From positions 19,365,299 through 19,429,298 of the forward strand of contig BSYO01000009.1 of assembly GCA_033239525.1 (NCBI GenBank): 64,000 bases of DNA, in the 5' to 3' direction. Below the pieces are notes generated by a model, which was not told the DNA's origin, ran no database searches, and worked only from the letters and a program-made list of their open reading frames with translations. Shown here piece by piece: positions 53,301 through 63,105 of the stretch (its first letter is position 1; each line of letters begins with the position of its first letter). Position numbers and translations under genes: made by a program. The stretch comes from Nepenthes gracilis. Lineage: Eukaryota > Streptophyta > Magnoliopsida > Caryophyllales > Nepenthaceae.

Positions 53301-54908
53301 GGTAGCTGGGGTGTACAATAGCTGTACACTGCAGCAGTTGTTGAATTTCGTTTAGAAATATTTGGCGGTTTCAAACTCCCCCCCTCCCTTCTCTCTCTGC
53401 ACATATGTTTAGTTAGACGTTCTTGATATTTTAGTACGACTAAATGGAGAAAATTCCATTCCTATCTTTAAGTACTAAAAACGTTGACCATAGACGTCTG
53501 ATGTTCTCCTTGCTTTTTTGAAAGCTTGAGATTATTGAGATACTGCTAAAGGGATGTGATGCCGTCGAGAACTATATGAAGAAGGTACAAATTTATAATT
53601 CAAATTGTTACTTGTAAGCTATTTTGAATGGCAATTTGAATAGAAAATTTGCCTGCATGGTTTAGTTTAGGGAGGAATTAACATTACATATACTAGGGAA
53701 TTTGCTGGAATTGAAAACAACTTCCATTTCTTGTTTATTAAAAAAAGGAAGCGGCTGATTTTGAGTAGTCTGGCTCGTGTTGTTAGAAGGAAGATATAAT
53801 AGTAAGACAACCTGCCTAATCAGTAGCCAATTGTGGGTTTTAACTCATTTTAAAAAGGAAGATAAAACCGCATCGGAAATGCTCTCGTGTAATATAAGAT
53901 AAGATCGCGTAATAGTCCCAAAGTTGTCTGACTTTTCTCTAGACTCCACGCATAATAAGAACTTCATCCACAGGGATGCCATTTTTTCAAAAGTGGAAAA
54001 TAATGTTCTGCTTATTTACTTGATAACTGACAATGTTTATGGAAATTAGTCATTATTCAATGCTTGGGGGGAATGCGAAAAGCTACAGTGTTTACCAATC
54101 ATGTTCAGTTCCATGCCAGGAAACCAGAGTGGTGTATTGTTGAACACCTATTAATCTAAGTTAACTGGCATTTAGTTTTGGAGAATGGCCTTCACTTCCT
54201 TGACTTAGGAAAAGTATCGGGACCAGTCCACCCAAATTTTGTATTCTTATTACAAGAATCGGCTACCAAATTATTTATTCGAATTTGTAAGGATGTTAGT
54301 TGATAATACATATTTATAAGTAAAAAATTATGAAGCAAAATGAACAAACGAATTATACGTCGAAACCCTACTCAACTAATGGGAAAACCACATGAGAAAT
54401 CTTTTTACTATAATGAGAGTCTGGTTACAACAAACCCTTCAAAACCACTTTAAGATTCATAAAAAATGTAGGTAAATTGAGTAATTACCGGATAAGCGTG
54501 CAAATGAAAACAACCACTAGTAAAAATGGTCTATAGAATGAATAGAACAACATACTCTAAAATGGTAAAGATTGAAATAAAATTTGAAGCCAAACGGGTT
54601 GCCAAAATCTCCTCCTCTTCCTTTTCTCACTCTCAGTTCAGCACTCTAGGTGTTTGTAAATCATTCGAACCAACTGCTCAAAAACAGAGCCAAACACTGT
54701 TGCACTGAGTACTAACTCTATTTTCCGAATCATTTATGACCAGTGTAAAGCCTTGGTTTTCGAGTACGGGCCATTGATCCTAACAAATGCAGAGAAGTTT
54801 CTTGAGAAATCGGACATATGCACCTCGTTCCATGCCTGCACATTGCCGACCTCCCATGTTCAGGCTGCTCCTTCAGAAGGTGAGATATTAATGGTGACTT
54901 CACCCTGA
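35347..54908 (+). CDS. Prosaposin-like protein with two saposin-B domains
   Basis: Coding exons are 35347-35437, 35938-36092, 39192-39389, 53525-53584 and 54744-54908 (222 residues); a 5'UTR intron probably spans 34244-35340. Seen: signal peptide [21 protein letters not shown], then two saposin-B units, each with six cysteines in the CxxC...C...C...C...C pattern (first about residues 40-118, second about 127-203), including [11 protein letters not shown] and [13 protein letters not shown]. Saposin-B proteins are secretory or vacuolar lipid-binding helpers; plant members resemble Arabidopsis At3g51730/At5g01800. Intron 3 (39390-53524) is 14,135 bp and filled with nested retrotransposons, yet every exon, phase and splice site is intact. 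The last exon contains GAAG|GTGAGAT at about 54876, a strong donor-like site, so an extra 3' exon is possible; read through, the protein ends ILMVTSP. Confidence 0.88.
37155..37600 (+). repeat. Intron-2 repeat, copy A
   Basis: Shares an ordered series of motifs with 38395-38815: a TGTGTC..AAATTTT start, GATTGATATATAAAAAAATT, a TATATTAAGTTTTATTT-type block, TTGTTGAAAATATTATA and CCATTTATATTGGTT. The copies are diverged and in direct orientation about 1.2 kb apart. No family could be assigned. Confidence 0.65.
38395..38815 (+). repeat. Intron-2 repeat, copy B
   Basis: Direct-orientation partner of 37155-37600, within the same intron of the saposin gene. Confidence 0.65.
39860..41445 (-). mobile_element. 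3' LTR, truncated
   Basis: Matches 46695-48240 over its length, with shared landmarks AATAATATTATACCTA, CATAATTTCATT, CCAACTTTA and the CT-rich tract before AATGACGAAAAT. The match stops at about 41445, roughly 370 bp short of the LTR start seen in the other copy. The outer end near 39860 is approximate. Confidence 0.75.
41445..43560 (-). pseudogene. Ty3/gypsy pol remnant: protease, RT, RNase H, integrase start
   Basis: Minus-strand order: protease [10 protein letters not shown] (about 43530-43560, the place of the family's DSGATHSF); RT with [20 protein letters not shown] and VSIDNILIY at 42562-42756; an RNase H end of [13 protein letters not shown] (about 41838-41885); and an integrase H2C2-like [13 protein letters not shown] (about 41490-41560). 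The RT active site is SIDN instead of the usual FIDD (about 42604-42609), and frames are broken by stops, so the polyprotein is inactive. Confidence 0.75.
43629..45630 (-). mobile_element. Solo LTR nested between gag and protease
   Basis: About 2.0 kb. The right end reads AGACATTACA, so the minus strand starts TGTAATGTCTGG; the left end is near TGTTATGTCC (43629). It is related to, but distinct from, the host element's LTR: both share a GATGACTC(A/G)CA..AATCAAAAGA segment and a TTTATC...TCTGA..GA(T/C)..A block before a CT-rich tract. Flanks ATAGC and ACTGC (minus strand) are an imperfect target duplication at best. A TA/TATG microsatellite (44116-44187) lies inside. Confidence 0.65.
45640..46690 (-). 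pseudogene. Ty3/gypsy gag with degenerate zinc knuckle
   Basis: The minus strand shows [14 protein letters not shown] (about 45705-45747), a CCHC knuckle in which the last Cys is Ser. Capsid-type sequence with multiple stops precedes it (46000-46550). The knuckle lies just upstream of the interrupted protease, as usual for a gypsy gag-pol. Confidence 0.65.
46695..48398 (-). mobile_element. 5' LTR of the intronic gypsy element, first part
   Basis: The minus-strand LTR end reads GGTCGTGATA at 46695-46704, close to the GGTCGTGACA ends common in plant gypsy LTRs. The LTR is cut at 48398 by a younger element and resumes at 52851. The AACAT at 48394-48398 is the younger element's target duplication. 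Confidence 0.75.
48399..48863 (+). mobile_element. 5' LTR of the gene-capturing element
   Basis: Starts TGTTACGAACC and ends GCTCGCATCA. Contains GT/CCCGTTCCCG-rich U3, a TATATAA-type motif (about 48617-48623) and a (CT)n tract (about 48674-48698). An ATG in frame with the gag-like ORF lies inside, at 48828. Confidence 0.92.
48828..51341 (+). CDS. Gag-like chimeric ORF carrying an enolase fragment
   Basis: 837 codons from the ATG at 48828, which lies within the 5' LTR; the frame is open still further upstream (to about 48624) but without better starts. Residues about 15-95 form an acidic, probably coiled-coil helix ([19 protein letters not shown]...), and about 95-200 are Pro/Ser/Thr-rich, as in N-terminal gag regions of plant gypsy elements. 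No capsid core, zinc knuckle or protease follows. Residues about 705-750 are enolase-derived. The intervening 1.4 kb (about 49500-50939) keeps one frame open but I recognise no family in it. That open frame may reflect further captured sequence. Whether the protein is made is unknown. Confidence 0.6.
48866..48881 (+). other. Candidate primer-binding site
   Basis: TGGTGCTCTCATTGAG begins two bases after the 5' LTR. TGG at the start fits pairing with a tRNA CCA end. The tRNA itself was not identified. Confidence 0.5.
50940..51077 (+). pseudogene. Captured enolase fragment (46 codons)
   Basis: Reads [19 protein letters not shown], then [12 protein letters not shown] and GWCKQKL in a single uninterrupted frame. 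This is the N-terminal-domain region of plant enolase (2-phosphoglycerate dehydratase), which normally continues into GANAILAVSLAVCKA. Here homology stops at the QKL. The segment lacks the catalytic barrel and cannot be an enzyme. It is in frame with the upstream gag-like sequence. Confidence 0.88.
51305..52036 (+). pseudogene. Captured DExH-box helicase fragment (C3H31/DExH8-like)
   Basis: About 244 codons in one frame: [20 protein letters not shown], then [44 protein letters not shown], and [18 protein letters not shown]. These match the post-helicase (HA2/winged-helix and downstream) part of the plant zinc-finger DExH helicase represented by Arabidopsis At2g47680 (C3H31). The helicase motor motifs (GKT, DExH) and the zinc finger are absent. 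It lies in a frame shifted -1 relative to the gag/enolase frame, overlapping it at 51290-51341. Confidence 0.85.
52037..52306 (+). pseudogene. Captured HSP90 fragment with internal deletion
   Basis: Joined in frame to the helicase piece at KCL|GFVKG. It reads [18 protein letters not shown] and [21 protein letters not shown] from the HSP90 middle domain, then jumps to [21 protein letters not shown] and [10 protein letters not shown] from the C-terminal dimerisation domain. In intact HSP90 these blocks lie a couple of hundred residues apart, so an internal segment is missing. The ATPase domain and the C-terminal MEEVD tail are absent. The frame continues through the retroelement tail [10 protein letters not shown] into the 3' LTR. 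Confidence 0.9.
52372..52385 (+). other. Candidate polypurine tract
   Basis: GAAGGAGCGGGCAA ends directly at the TG of the 3' LTR (52386), following AACCTTGAGGACAAGG, a sequence common before the 3' LTR of plant gypsy elements. Confidence 0.6.
52386..52845 (+). mobile_element. 3' LTR of the gene-capturing element
   Basis: Starts TGTTACGATCC and ends GCTCGCATCA, then AACAT. It differs from the 5' LTR by about ten small substitutions or indels, mainly in the (CT)n and GT/CCCG tracts. Confidence 0.92.
52851..53070 (-). mobile_element. 5' LTR of the intronic gypsy element, outer part
   Basis: Continuation of 46695-48398 beyond the nested element. On the minus strand the LTR begins TGCAGCACCCG at 53070. 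Removing 48399-52850 (the element plus one AACAT) restores a continuous LTR of about 1.9 kb. Confidence 0.7.
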
Positions 54909-57059
54909 AAATGGCACCATTGATTGATATATCAGACTTTAAGTGTGCTTATTGCATGCAAGAAGACCCCGTATACAGTTTGCTTAGCTTCCATTTGTAT
55001 AATATTAACTGAAGAAAGAAAAAATCAATTATTTGTTGTAATTTAGTACAATGCTATCTACATTGAATGTTGCTATCATGAAATTATCTTTGGAATACTT
55101 TTACTAAAATTTGTTGTATATTTTCCTGTGGATAATATCAATGATCAGACTTCTATACTAGCAATATATTAAAATGTCAACTATTAGAGTCTTTATTCCA
55201 ATATTGATGCATTATTGGATCTGTATTACCAAACGAGTTAGGGTGCCATTTAATCTTCCCTGGGGGTTTAGCTGAAGCGGATTCGGTCCTCGTTATTTTG
55301 AATCTGGATTCTACGCAACATAATTAATAAATAAGAGATCAAATGATGACGGAATTCACTCATTGGTAGATAGAAATATAGAAGGAAATTATAATGCATG
55401 AATGCATGTAGCAGGGTATTGAGTGTTGGTGGATGATCGAGTTTCGATGTGTGAGCTCAACTGGAGAGTGGCTTTGAAACGGAGGATTGGGCTCCAGCGG
55501 TGTGCTCGGCTAATGAGCGACTTTGAGACGGAGGATTAGATTTCGACGATATGCTCAACTGAGGAGCGATTTAGAGATAGAGAATTGGGTTCTGGCAGTA
55601 CACTCGGTCGAGAAGCAGCTTAGAGCAATAAATGTTTTCTTCGTGGAGTCACTCTGAAGCAGAAGATTGCACTCTTTTCTCCTCTGTCCCTTCTTTGGAT
55701 TTCTTCCTCTAGTAGCCTCCTTTTTCTTGCAAAGGAAAGGAGGTATTTGTAGAAAAAGTGCGTTGGCTAGTCATCATTGGGGCGTTGAATGCGCCGTAAT
55801 TTTTGGCCCTCTAAGGGCGTCAATTTTGTGCTTTCTTGGTGGGTCATGCCATTTCCAACGGCCTGGGCGAGATAGGCTAGCATGAGCCCCTTCCGACTCT
55901 GCCCCCGTGGTTACTGTGGATCACGAATCTACAAAGGTTGCATGGGCTTATTTGTTGAGTTGGAACTACTGAGACACATGTTTCTGGCTGTGCTTGGTGG
56001 GTGACTTGATGAGTGGATCTAAGTCACACCGTCTAGGCCTTCTATGGTGCTTTCTGTGCCCTAGGTGACTTGATTATTTATTTATTTATTTATTTTGTAA
56101 GTAGCTAGCTGTGTTATTAATGAAAGGTGTGCTGAGCGTATGATAAAATTATACTGCAATTATGTTGCGGTTTTGCTGTGAATTAAGGATATTATTTATA
56201 GTATGAATGAGCCATTTAGTAAAGTCTAAGCCTGATTAATTTTAATACTTTTGTGCTTGCTATGTGATCGTAAATAAATTTATTTATAGGCAAATGAACA
56301 AATTTTAAGGGCTAACACTATACTTGTTCAAGAATTGATGTATGAACCTATTTAAAATCTTATTAATATAATCGTTTAAGGGTCTGCCTCATTTATGAGT
56401 CTTGTTGAACAAATAAGCTTAGATTGTCTAAGCAAATTTATGTATAAAGAAATAAATCTTTAACCTAAAATTCAAACTCAATACGTTTATATATAAACAA
56501 ATCAAATTATTAGACTAGTTTGAGCCATTAATTTTCTCTTTTTTTCTTTTCTATCAGGACGAGTATAAACTAATAAAATAAGGGTCATTTTGTGTCCATT
56601 AATGATAAAAAAATAAACTCAATCCAAAAAAATACCATGTTCAACCTATTTATAGTCATAATAATAAAGAAACAAAATAATAAACAAGAAATGACAAATA
56701 TATACATATATATATATATATATATAAGGAATTTATCAATTCGTGATTTTTCACTTACAAAAAGATTGCTTGGCAAAACTTAACCGAGAGCCGAGGGTGG
56801 GTAGTAGCGGCTCTGCACCTGTTGAGGGTTCTTCCCATTTAAATTGCAATTGTAGCAATAAATTTTTTTGAGGGGCCTAAAAGATTTTCCCCTCCCATGA
56901 GTATAAAGTGATTAACATTGGCTGCTGAAAAATTAGGGTCCGAAACAGTCTCATCAAGGTAAGAGAGGTCAAACATTTCATTCGACATGTTCAACTTCAA
57001 GTTTGCATTATTGTTGAGGCTAAAATGCAGTAGTTTAAGGCCAGTGCCCATTACCCATC
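54909..57059. other. Saposin 3' flank, LTR-like GC-rich block and AT-rich DNA
   Basis: 55390-56070 is GC-richer than its surroundings and contains the 49-bp tandem repeat, resembling the tandem-repeat region of some plant LTRs, but no LTR ends were fixed. 56100-57059 is AT-rich with a (TA)n run near 56703-56726. No gene was seen. Confidence 0.45.
55438..55625 (+). repeat. 49-bp tandem repeat, about 3.8 copies
   Basis: Units start at 55438, 55487, 55536 and 55585; the last is partial and more diverged. The first three are exactly 49 bp each. The conserved core is (G)CTC(A/G)(A/G)C...GAG.G...TTGA(A/G)A(C/T)(G/A)GAGGATT. Confidence 0.85.
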
Positions 57060-57099
57060 GTGTTGGGGATAGTTGGGAATGGGTTATGAACAACCATAG

Positions 57100-57610
57100 C
57101 CCTAATAATGTTGGGTGCATTTGGGTTGGGTGAAGCCCGTATGTGGTCCATCTTTGTGTCCTGTGAATTAAGGACCGAGTTATTCATTGTGCAATTACTC
57201 CTGGGAAGAACAATATTTATTTGCTAGCTCCGTTTGTGTATGGTGCTAGCAAGGGAATCAAATGTTGTGCCTTGTGGGACCTTTAGGAGGTTACAGCTCA
57301 ATCTGTGTATAAAGGACCATGGGTTATTTTGAAAGATTTTAATGCTACGAGGCCCTTTGAGGAAATGATGAAAAGTGTATTTGATGAGTTAACAGCTTAT
57401 CCTTTTGAGTAATACCTTGTGGGTAATAGTTTGAATGACATTTATCATGACAACTATTGCTTTATATGAAATAATTATAAAGATAATACATTATACTCTA
57501 TCAGAAAACTTGATCATATTCTTGTGAATAAAAATTGGTTTGCTTCCTTTCTTACAAGTTTTCTTGTGTTTCCTGCCCCGGTATCTCCAACCACTCTCCT
57601 TGCATCATTA
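57100..57610 (+). pseudogene. LINE apurinic endonuclease remnant
   Basis: Fragments read CIWVG, VIHCAITPGKNNIYLLAPFVYGAS, LWDL, GPWVILKDFNATR and the C-terminal IRKLDHILVNKNWF. These correspond to the family's GRIWVGWDP, FVYA, PWVIVGDFNA and KIDRVLVN..W motifs. GDFN has become KDFN, and in-frame stops occur between blocks. Confidence 0.75.
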
Positions 57611-57876
57611 TGTTATGTTAGGGGGGGAGGCTAAGAGGAAGGAAGCTAAGTACATTTAAATTAAATAACTCCGTTTGCTCTCACTCTAGCTTCTTGGATG
57701 CTGTACGTGAGGCTAGAAATTCCCTTGTTGCTAGTGTTCCTACGTTTAGAGTCGCCTATGAGCTCAAGATGGTGAAGGGCCTAGTCAAGGCCCTCAATTC
57801 AGAGGTGAGAAAATACCTCTAAAATTGGCCTGAGGGCTAGAAACGATCTTCAAAGCTGTCAGGTGGAGCTAGTGCG

Positions 57877-58243
57877 CCACTCTCAGATGCAAGCTCTTAT
57901 TGATGAAGAGAAGCGGCTTAGGCGAATAGTCTTTTTCAGAAAAAAATACAAAATCCATAGATTTAAAGAAGGTTGAAAAACGCGTGCATGAAAATCAACT
58001 TACAGTAGGGTGGTGGAGCCGACTTACCCGACACGTGATGAACCACTCTCAGACTCCTTCCGGTCTTCACGTCAATCTTCTTATTGATGAAGAGAAGCGG
58101 AACAATCCTTTGGTGATTAGTTTTCTCAAGATGTGCAAGTATATTGAAGCATGAGAGGGTTTTTTTCTCAAAATAGTCTTTTCATAAGTCCAATATTTAG
58201 AAGCAGCGTTCAAAAATACAAAATCCATAGATTTAAAGAAGGT
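57877..58243 (+). repeat. Internal segmental duplication in the LINE
   Basis: CCACTCTCAGA...CTTATTGATGAAGAGAAGCGG occurs at about 57878-57919 and about 58043-58100. AAAAATACAAAATCCATAG.. with the following TTTAAAGAAGGT occurs at about 57941-57974 and about 58212-58243. The second copy carries extra sequence between the shared blocks. The duplication is local and in direct orientation. Confidence 0.75.
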
Positions 58244-58499
58244 GATAAACATTCAATATACTTTGGGACGGGCTCGAGCGTGTGGAGGGCGGACCGAACG
58301 GACTTTTTTTTCAATTAAATTCTTAAACATTCAATATATATATTTTTCTTTTACAAAATTGTACAGAAAGATCATGTCTTTATTGAAAGATAAAGGTAAG
58401 CCCACGGGATGGGTCATCAGAGGAGGTCCACTCTGAGGTCATCTCACACTTGTGTTCTTCACTTGGTAAGTCTTCTGGAAGGATCCCCTAGAGGTCAAG

Positions 58500-59500
58500 G
58501 CTATTATGCTGTCAATGTGCACCATTTTTGGCAATCTTATTGAGTCGTCCGTAGCTCCAATTAGCTATGATGACAGCAAAGTCCATTTATTTGGAGTTGG
58601 AGACTCTAAGGCCCCGAGACTTGATGATTTTTTGACCTTCTTCAAGCAATCATGGGGCATTGTTGGGGATTGTATTGTGGAGATCGTAATAAATTTATTC
58701 TCATCAAGAAAACTGCTCCAGCAAATTAACTGCACTTTCATAAGATCTATTCCCAAGGTTTTTGATCCAGTTAGGATTTTTGAGTTTAGGTCAATTTTTT
58801 ACTATATTATAATATATAGAATTATTTTTAAAATTTTGCCTAACTGTATTAAAATTATTATTCATTCAATAATCCATAGGTGCCAAATTAATATTCGTTA
58901 TTAAGAATATTTATAACAATATCCTACTGGCAGAGGAATTTCTTAATAAGTACCATTGATGTACTAGTCAACCAAAATATTCTCTCAAAATTGATTTTTA
59001 AAAAGCATATGACACTCTTTAATAGGATTTCTTGTTATCGGCTATGGAAAGTTTGGGTTTCCCTCTTATATTTATCCGTTGGGTGGATTGTTGCATTTCC
59101 ACTTCATTTGTCTATGTTTCTATCAATGGCAAATCAGTTTGTTTTTTCAATGGGGCTAGAGGATTGAGACAAGGTGATCCTTTGTCGCCCTACCATTTTA
59201 CTATTATTATAGACGTTCTTTAGGGCATCATTTCTTCCAAAATTTAGAGGGACAATAAGTCTAAATTCCATTGAAAATGAATGAACATGCGAACTACTAT
59301 GTTGGCCTTTATTGATGATGTTTTGCACTTATCTTTTGCTGATCCATACTCAGCTTCTGTTTTGATGGGTGTCATTGCCTGTTTTGTGGATCTCTTTTGT
59401 CTTCAGTCTAATAGAAATAAAAGCGAAGTTTTTTGTGTGTGCCTCTAGTAGTAGCCTTGTGGAGTTGATCATTGATATTGTTAAATCTCTGGTGGGATCT
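58500..59500 (+). pseudogene. LINE reverse transcriptase remnant, N-terminal and palm
   Basis: 58506-58780 reads GDSKAPRLDDFLTFFKQSWGIVGD...KLLQQINCTFIRSIPKV, the usual start of LINE RT (DDKAPGPDG...N.T.I.LIPK). 59032-59223 reads LGFPLIFIRWVDCCIST and NGARGLRQGDPLSPYHF, RT motif 4. The catalytic FIDDVLHLS follows at about 59308-59334 in the same frame after several stops. Confidence 0.82.
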
Positions 59501-59503
59501 TTT

Positions 59504-61558
59504 TGTAAAGTATGGATTTTAAAGAAATATTTTAATAATAATTAATTTAATTTAATTGTTAGATTTTTGAAATTGATTGAGATTTTAGATTAAAAAATTA
59601 ATTAAACTTCATGCTAAAATAAGTTAGATCAAATGGTACTAAACATATACCTAATCCACATATGAGTGCGTCATAGGTAAAATGTTTGCACCTGATGACG
59701 TTCAAATAACACACATACACATTTATGATAAAATGCTAGTGTCTGATACACACCTAAGAGGCATTTGTGTACACTGTGGTTTGTGCTTCAATGACTAATA
59801 TAGGCCCCTTAATTGATTCTAACTCATTTCAACTGAACTTTTTAGAGAAGTGAGGAAACAAAAAGAGGAAAAGAAATAAAATAAGAGAAAAAGAAGAAAA
59901 CGGAATATTTCATGTGAAATTAAAGATTTTATATTAAAAATTAAGTAAAAGTAAGTGTATTTAACTATTTTATTCTTTTATTGTTAATCTTTTTTCATAA
60001 TGTTTGAGTATTTTTTGTTATAAATACTCATACATATTATAATTTCATACTTAAACTGTTTTAAATTTTACATGACTGGAATTCTATACTCATTTCATAA
60101 AATTTTATGAAATACATATTTTAAATCTATACAAATTATATTTAAATATTAAATTTTTATAATAATATTCTTACATACTTTTAAATCGTATTTAATATTT
60201 CTAGATGCCTTTAATATTTAAATATATATTTTTACATATCTTAGTTCTCATATAACTGCTCTTGCATATTCTAGATTTGAAAGAAATTAATAAAATCACT
60301 TAAATTATGTTAAATTTTTATATTTTTTTACATAATAATTTTTACAAATTTGTAAATCATACAATATATTAAAGTTTTAACAGGTATATAATTTTTACTG
60401 CATTCATATATTTGAAGTTATATAAAGACAAACTCTATATAAATTTTGATAAAAAAATTATTTTTCTCCTATATGAAAAAAATTAAGAAATGATCATATT
60501 TAAATAGAAATTTCAATTTGATTAAGTATGGACAATTATAAAAGATTAATAAAATATATTTAAATATATTATAATATATTATTAATAAATAGAAAGTTAA
60601 ACCTATCATCTATGGGTCTAAAAAGCAATGTTTGGTCCCAACTAAAAGAATTATACATATTTCGTCTACTTACGGGTTATAAATAGTTGCATATAGTTTT
60701 TATTTATGTGAAAACAATCATATTTGGAGTTTCGTTATTTGTCCTTTATTGATAAAATCATCACCGATCTTTAACCTTTTTTTTTTTGTATGTTAGTGTG
60801 AATTTTACATATTTTATATATTTATATAGTTTAGCATGTTTAATTATGAATATATAAATTGTGGCATAATTTATAATAATTATATAAATTTTGACATAAT
60901 TGATCATTAGTATTTGATTTTTGCATAATTTATCAAAAAATAATGTTAACAATATTTTAAACTTTTGATTATGGTATAATTTTAATATATTTTATTAGGA
61001 TATATTTATATATAAAAATAAATATATCTTACTGAGCATTAGAATCATTTTTGTTCTTATTTTTACTAGCCATCCAAATTAATGAGTTTGAATTGGCTTG
61101 TAGGATCAGATAAATGAGGTTTAAAAGTTTTATTTAATTATATTTTGTATTCAAATTTATATTTAATTTCTTTTGGGATTAATATATATTTTGGTTTATA
61201 TTGTGTCATGCAGTTGATAATAAGAATAAAATTATAATTTTGGATAAAGTTTATGATTTTAATACTCTAGTATTAGTTTAAATATTTTTTTTTCTTACAT
61301 ATATTTTGAGATCAAATAATCGTAGAAGTTTGGAGCCATTTTTAGGTGTAGGATTTAGTTTATATATTTTGATTATTATATTATTTTAGACTGTTAAACA
61401 GTATTTAATTTATAGTATCGCATCCTTATATTTGTTTTGGAATTTTAAATTAGTAAAATAAACAATCACGTTTTTGAATTTTAATAATAAAATTTTGATT
61501 TAAATTAATTATGAATTAAAAAATTAATAAAATCAATTTTAAAATTAAAGATGTTACG
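59504..61558 (+). mobile_element. Solo LTR-like insertion within the LINE
   Basis: 2,055 bp starting TGTAAAGTATGG and ending GATGTTACG, flanked by a perfect CTTTT duplication (59499-59503, 61559-61563). LINE coding sequence reads KSLVGSF before it and resumes with the family's following IPLIPYEL-type block after it. Its start and overall layout (purine-rich middle, AT-rich remainder) resemble the 2-kb LTRs at 43629-45630 and 46695-53070, suggesting a solo LTR of a related gypsy family. Confidence 0.7.
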
Positions 61559-61563
61559 CTTTT

Positions 61564-63050
61564 TCATTCATATATTTGATATTCCTCTCATCCCTTACGA
61601 GTTAAAGGACTTCAACTATATTCTCCTTATTGACAAGACAGCTGAGAGAATTGCCTCTTAGGATAGGATAACACTTGTGTTATGGTGGGAAGATGCAGCT
61701 AACCATTCATCTGTTTTGGGCCTCTATGTTTTTCCACCCTAGGTGTATTCCCATAAAAATCGAGATGCTCTTTCAAAACTTTCTATGCCATGAGAGTTTG
61801 GTTGGAAATTTTTGCTAAGATGGTTTGAACCAAGGATCGTAAAATAAATAATAAAAATAGATTGGGATTCACGGATCTTTTCAGATGGAACAATGCTTTA
61901 AACAGCTATGGAGATTCATACTTGCCAATAGTTCTTCTGTTTGGGTTGATTAGATCAAATTTTATAGGCTTCTGGATAAGTATATTTAAATTATAAAAAT
62001 TTTTTATAATATATCTTAGAGTATCTAGAAAATTCTCAACTTATGATAAATATCAAGTTTTTGTGATTCACCGTATAGGCAACGGTAAGTCCACCTACAT
62101 TTGGACTTATAGGTGCTATTCACTCGGATTACTAGCACTGGTTTTGGAGGATAGCAACTATGCAATTGGAAGGAATTTTCGTTTTGACTCTCAAGCTTCT
62201 AGTATGGCTGATGACAATTTATGGAGATGGCTACTGCCTCTAGCTCATTTGTTGGGTTCAATTTTGACTAATATGCTTCCACACTTCCCTAATTCATTGA
62301 GCCGTAATTATATTGTCCGGATGCTTAGATCCCGTTGGATCTTTCTCCACTAGATCGGTTTGGAGCATTTTTTAGCCAAGTGGTAGGAAGGTGGGGTGGG
62401 CAGATTTAGTTTGGGCTCCGCATCATATTTCTTTCCATTCTTTTATTATCTAACTTGCGTTTTACGATTATCTTGCCACAAAGGACTGGATTTAGTGGCG
62501 TTTCACGTCTTCCCACTTGTGCTCTCTTTGTGGTTCGTCTGGTAGTTTTTTTCACCACTTTTTTTCAAGTGTAATTTTTTTTCAAAAGGCTTAGTATATT
62601 CTATATAAGAGGAGCTGCTGCAATTGGCTGATAGTCGACTGGGGCCTGGCTTATAGATGAGAGTGGTAAAAATAGAGAGGCAAAAATCCTATACTGTTAT
62701 TCACAAACTGCTTTTGACAACCACTATTTTCTGTATATTGTAAACAAAAAATCTTATCCTCTTTGATAATACTAATGTCCCGGATTCAACTGTCATCATT
62801 AGCTCCATCTTTTCTATGGGTCAGGATAAGATGGGCACCTCATTTCCCTAGAATTATCAAAGCCCGTGCAATCACTAAGACATTGGGGCATGCCATCTTC
62901 TTGGCTAGAACCTAACTCGAGGCCTATACTTTGCCCACCAATCACGAGTTTAAGAGTTTTGTTCATAGTATTGTCCATTTTTGTTGTTTTGATGATGTCA
63001 TGGCTCTAATTGCCAATTAATTATTTCTTCTCAGAAAATTTATTTTTTAC
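61564..63050 (+). pseudogene. LINE RT C-terminus and zf-RVT remnant
   Basis: Continues the LINE after the insertion. 62063-62353 includes RIGNGKSTYIWTYRCYSLG (family VGNGxxTxFWxDxWxxxGPL). 62360-62580 reads SGRKVGWADLVWAPHHISFHSFI and HLCSLCGSSGSFFHHFF, the zf-RVT consensus W...VW....P.HSFI.WLA...L.T.DRL..W....CSLC. Broken by stops. Confidence 0.75.
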
Positions 63051-63105
63051 TGACTTTATGATTTTTATGTATCGTTACTTATTTTTAAAAAAATAAAAAC
63101 CTTAG

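Larger units (their letters stand above)
57060..63105 (+). mobile_element. Decayed L1-type LINE, interrupted
   Basis: Plus-strand order: endonuclease (57100-57610), RT (58500-59500), then after a 2,055-bp insertion the RT tail and zf-RVT (61564-63050). Stops and frameshifts are frequent. The 5' end is indistinct, and the 3' end is taken near an A-rich stretch at about 63085-63105. No target-site duplication was identified. The endonuclease plus RT plus zf-RVT layout is that of plant L1 LINEs. Confidence 0.78.

Noticed and set aside
55438..55625. CRISPR-like regular repeats
   Set aside because: Units are contiguous without spacers, in a plant nuclear genome; this is an ordinary tandem repeat.
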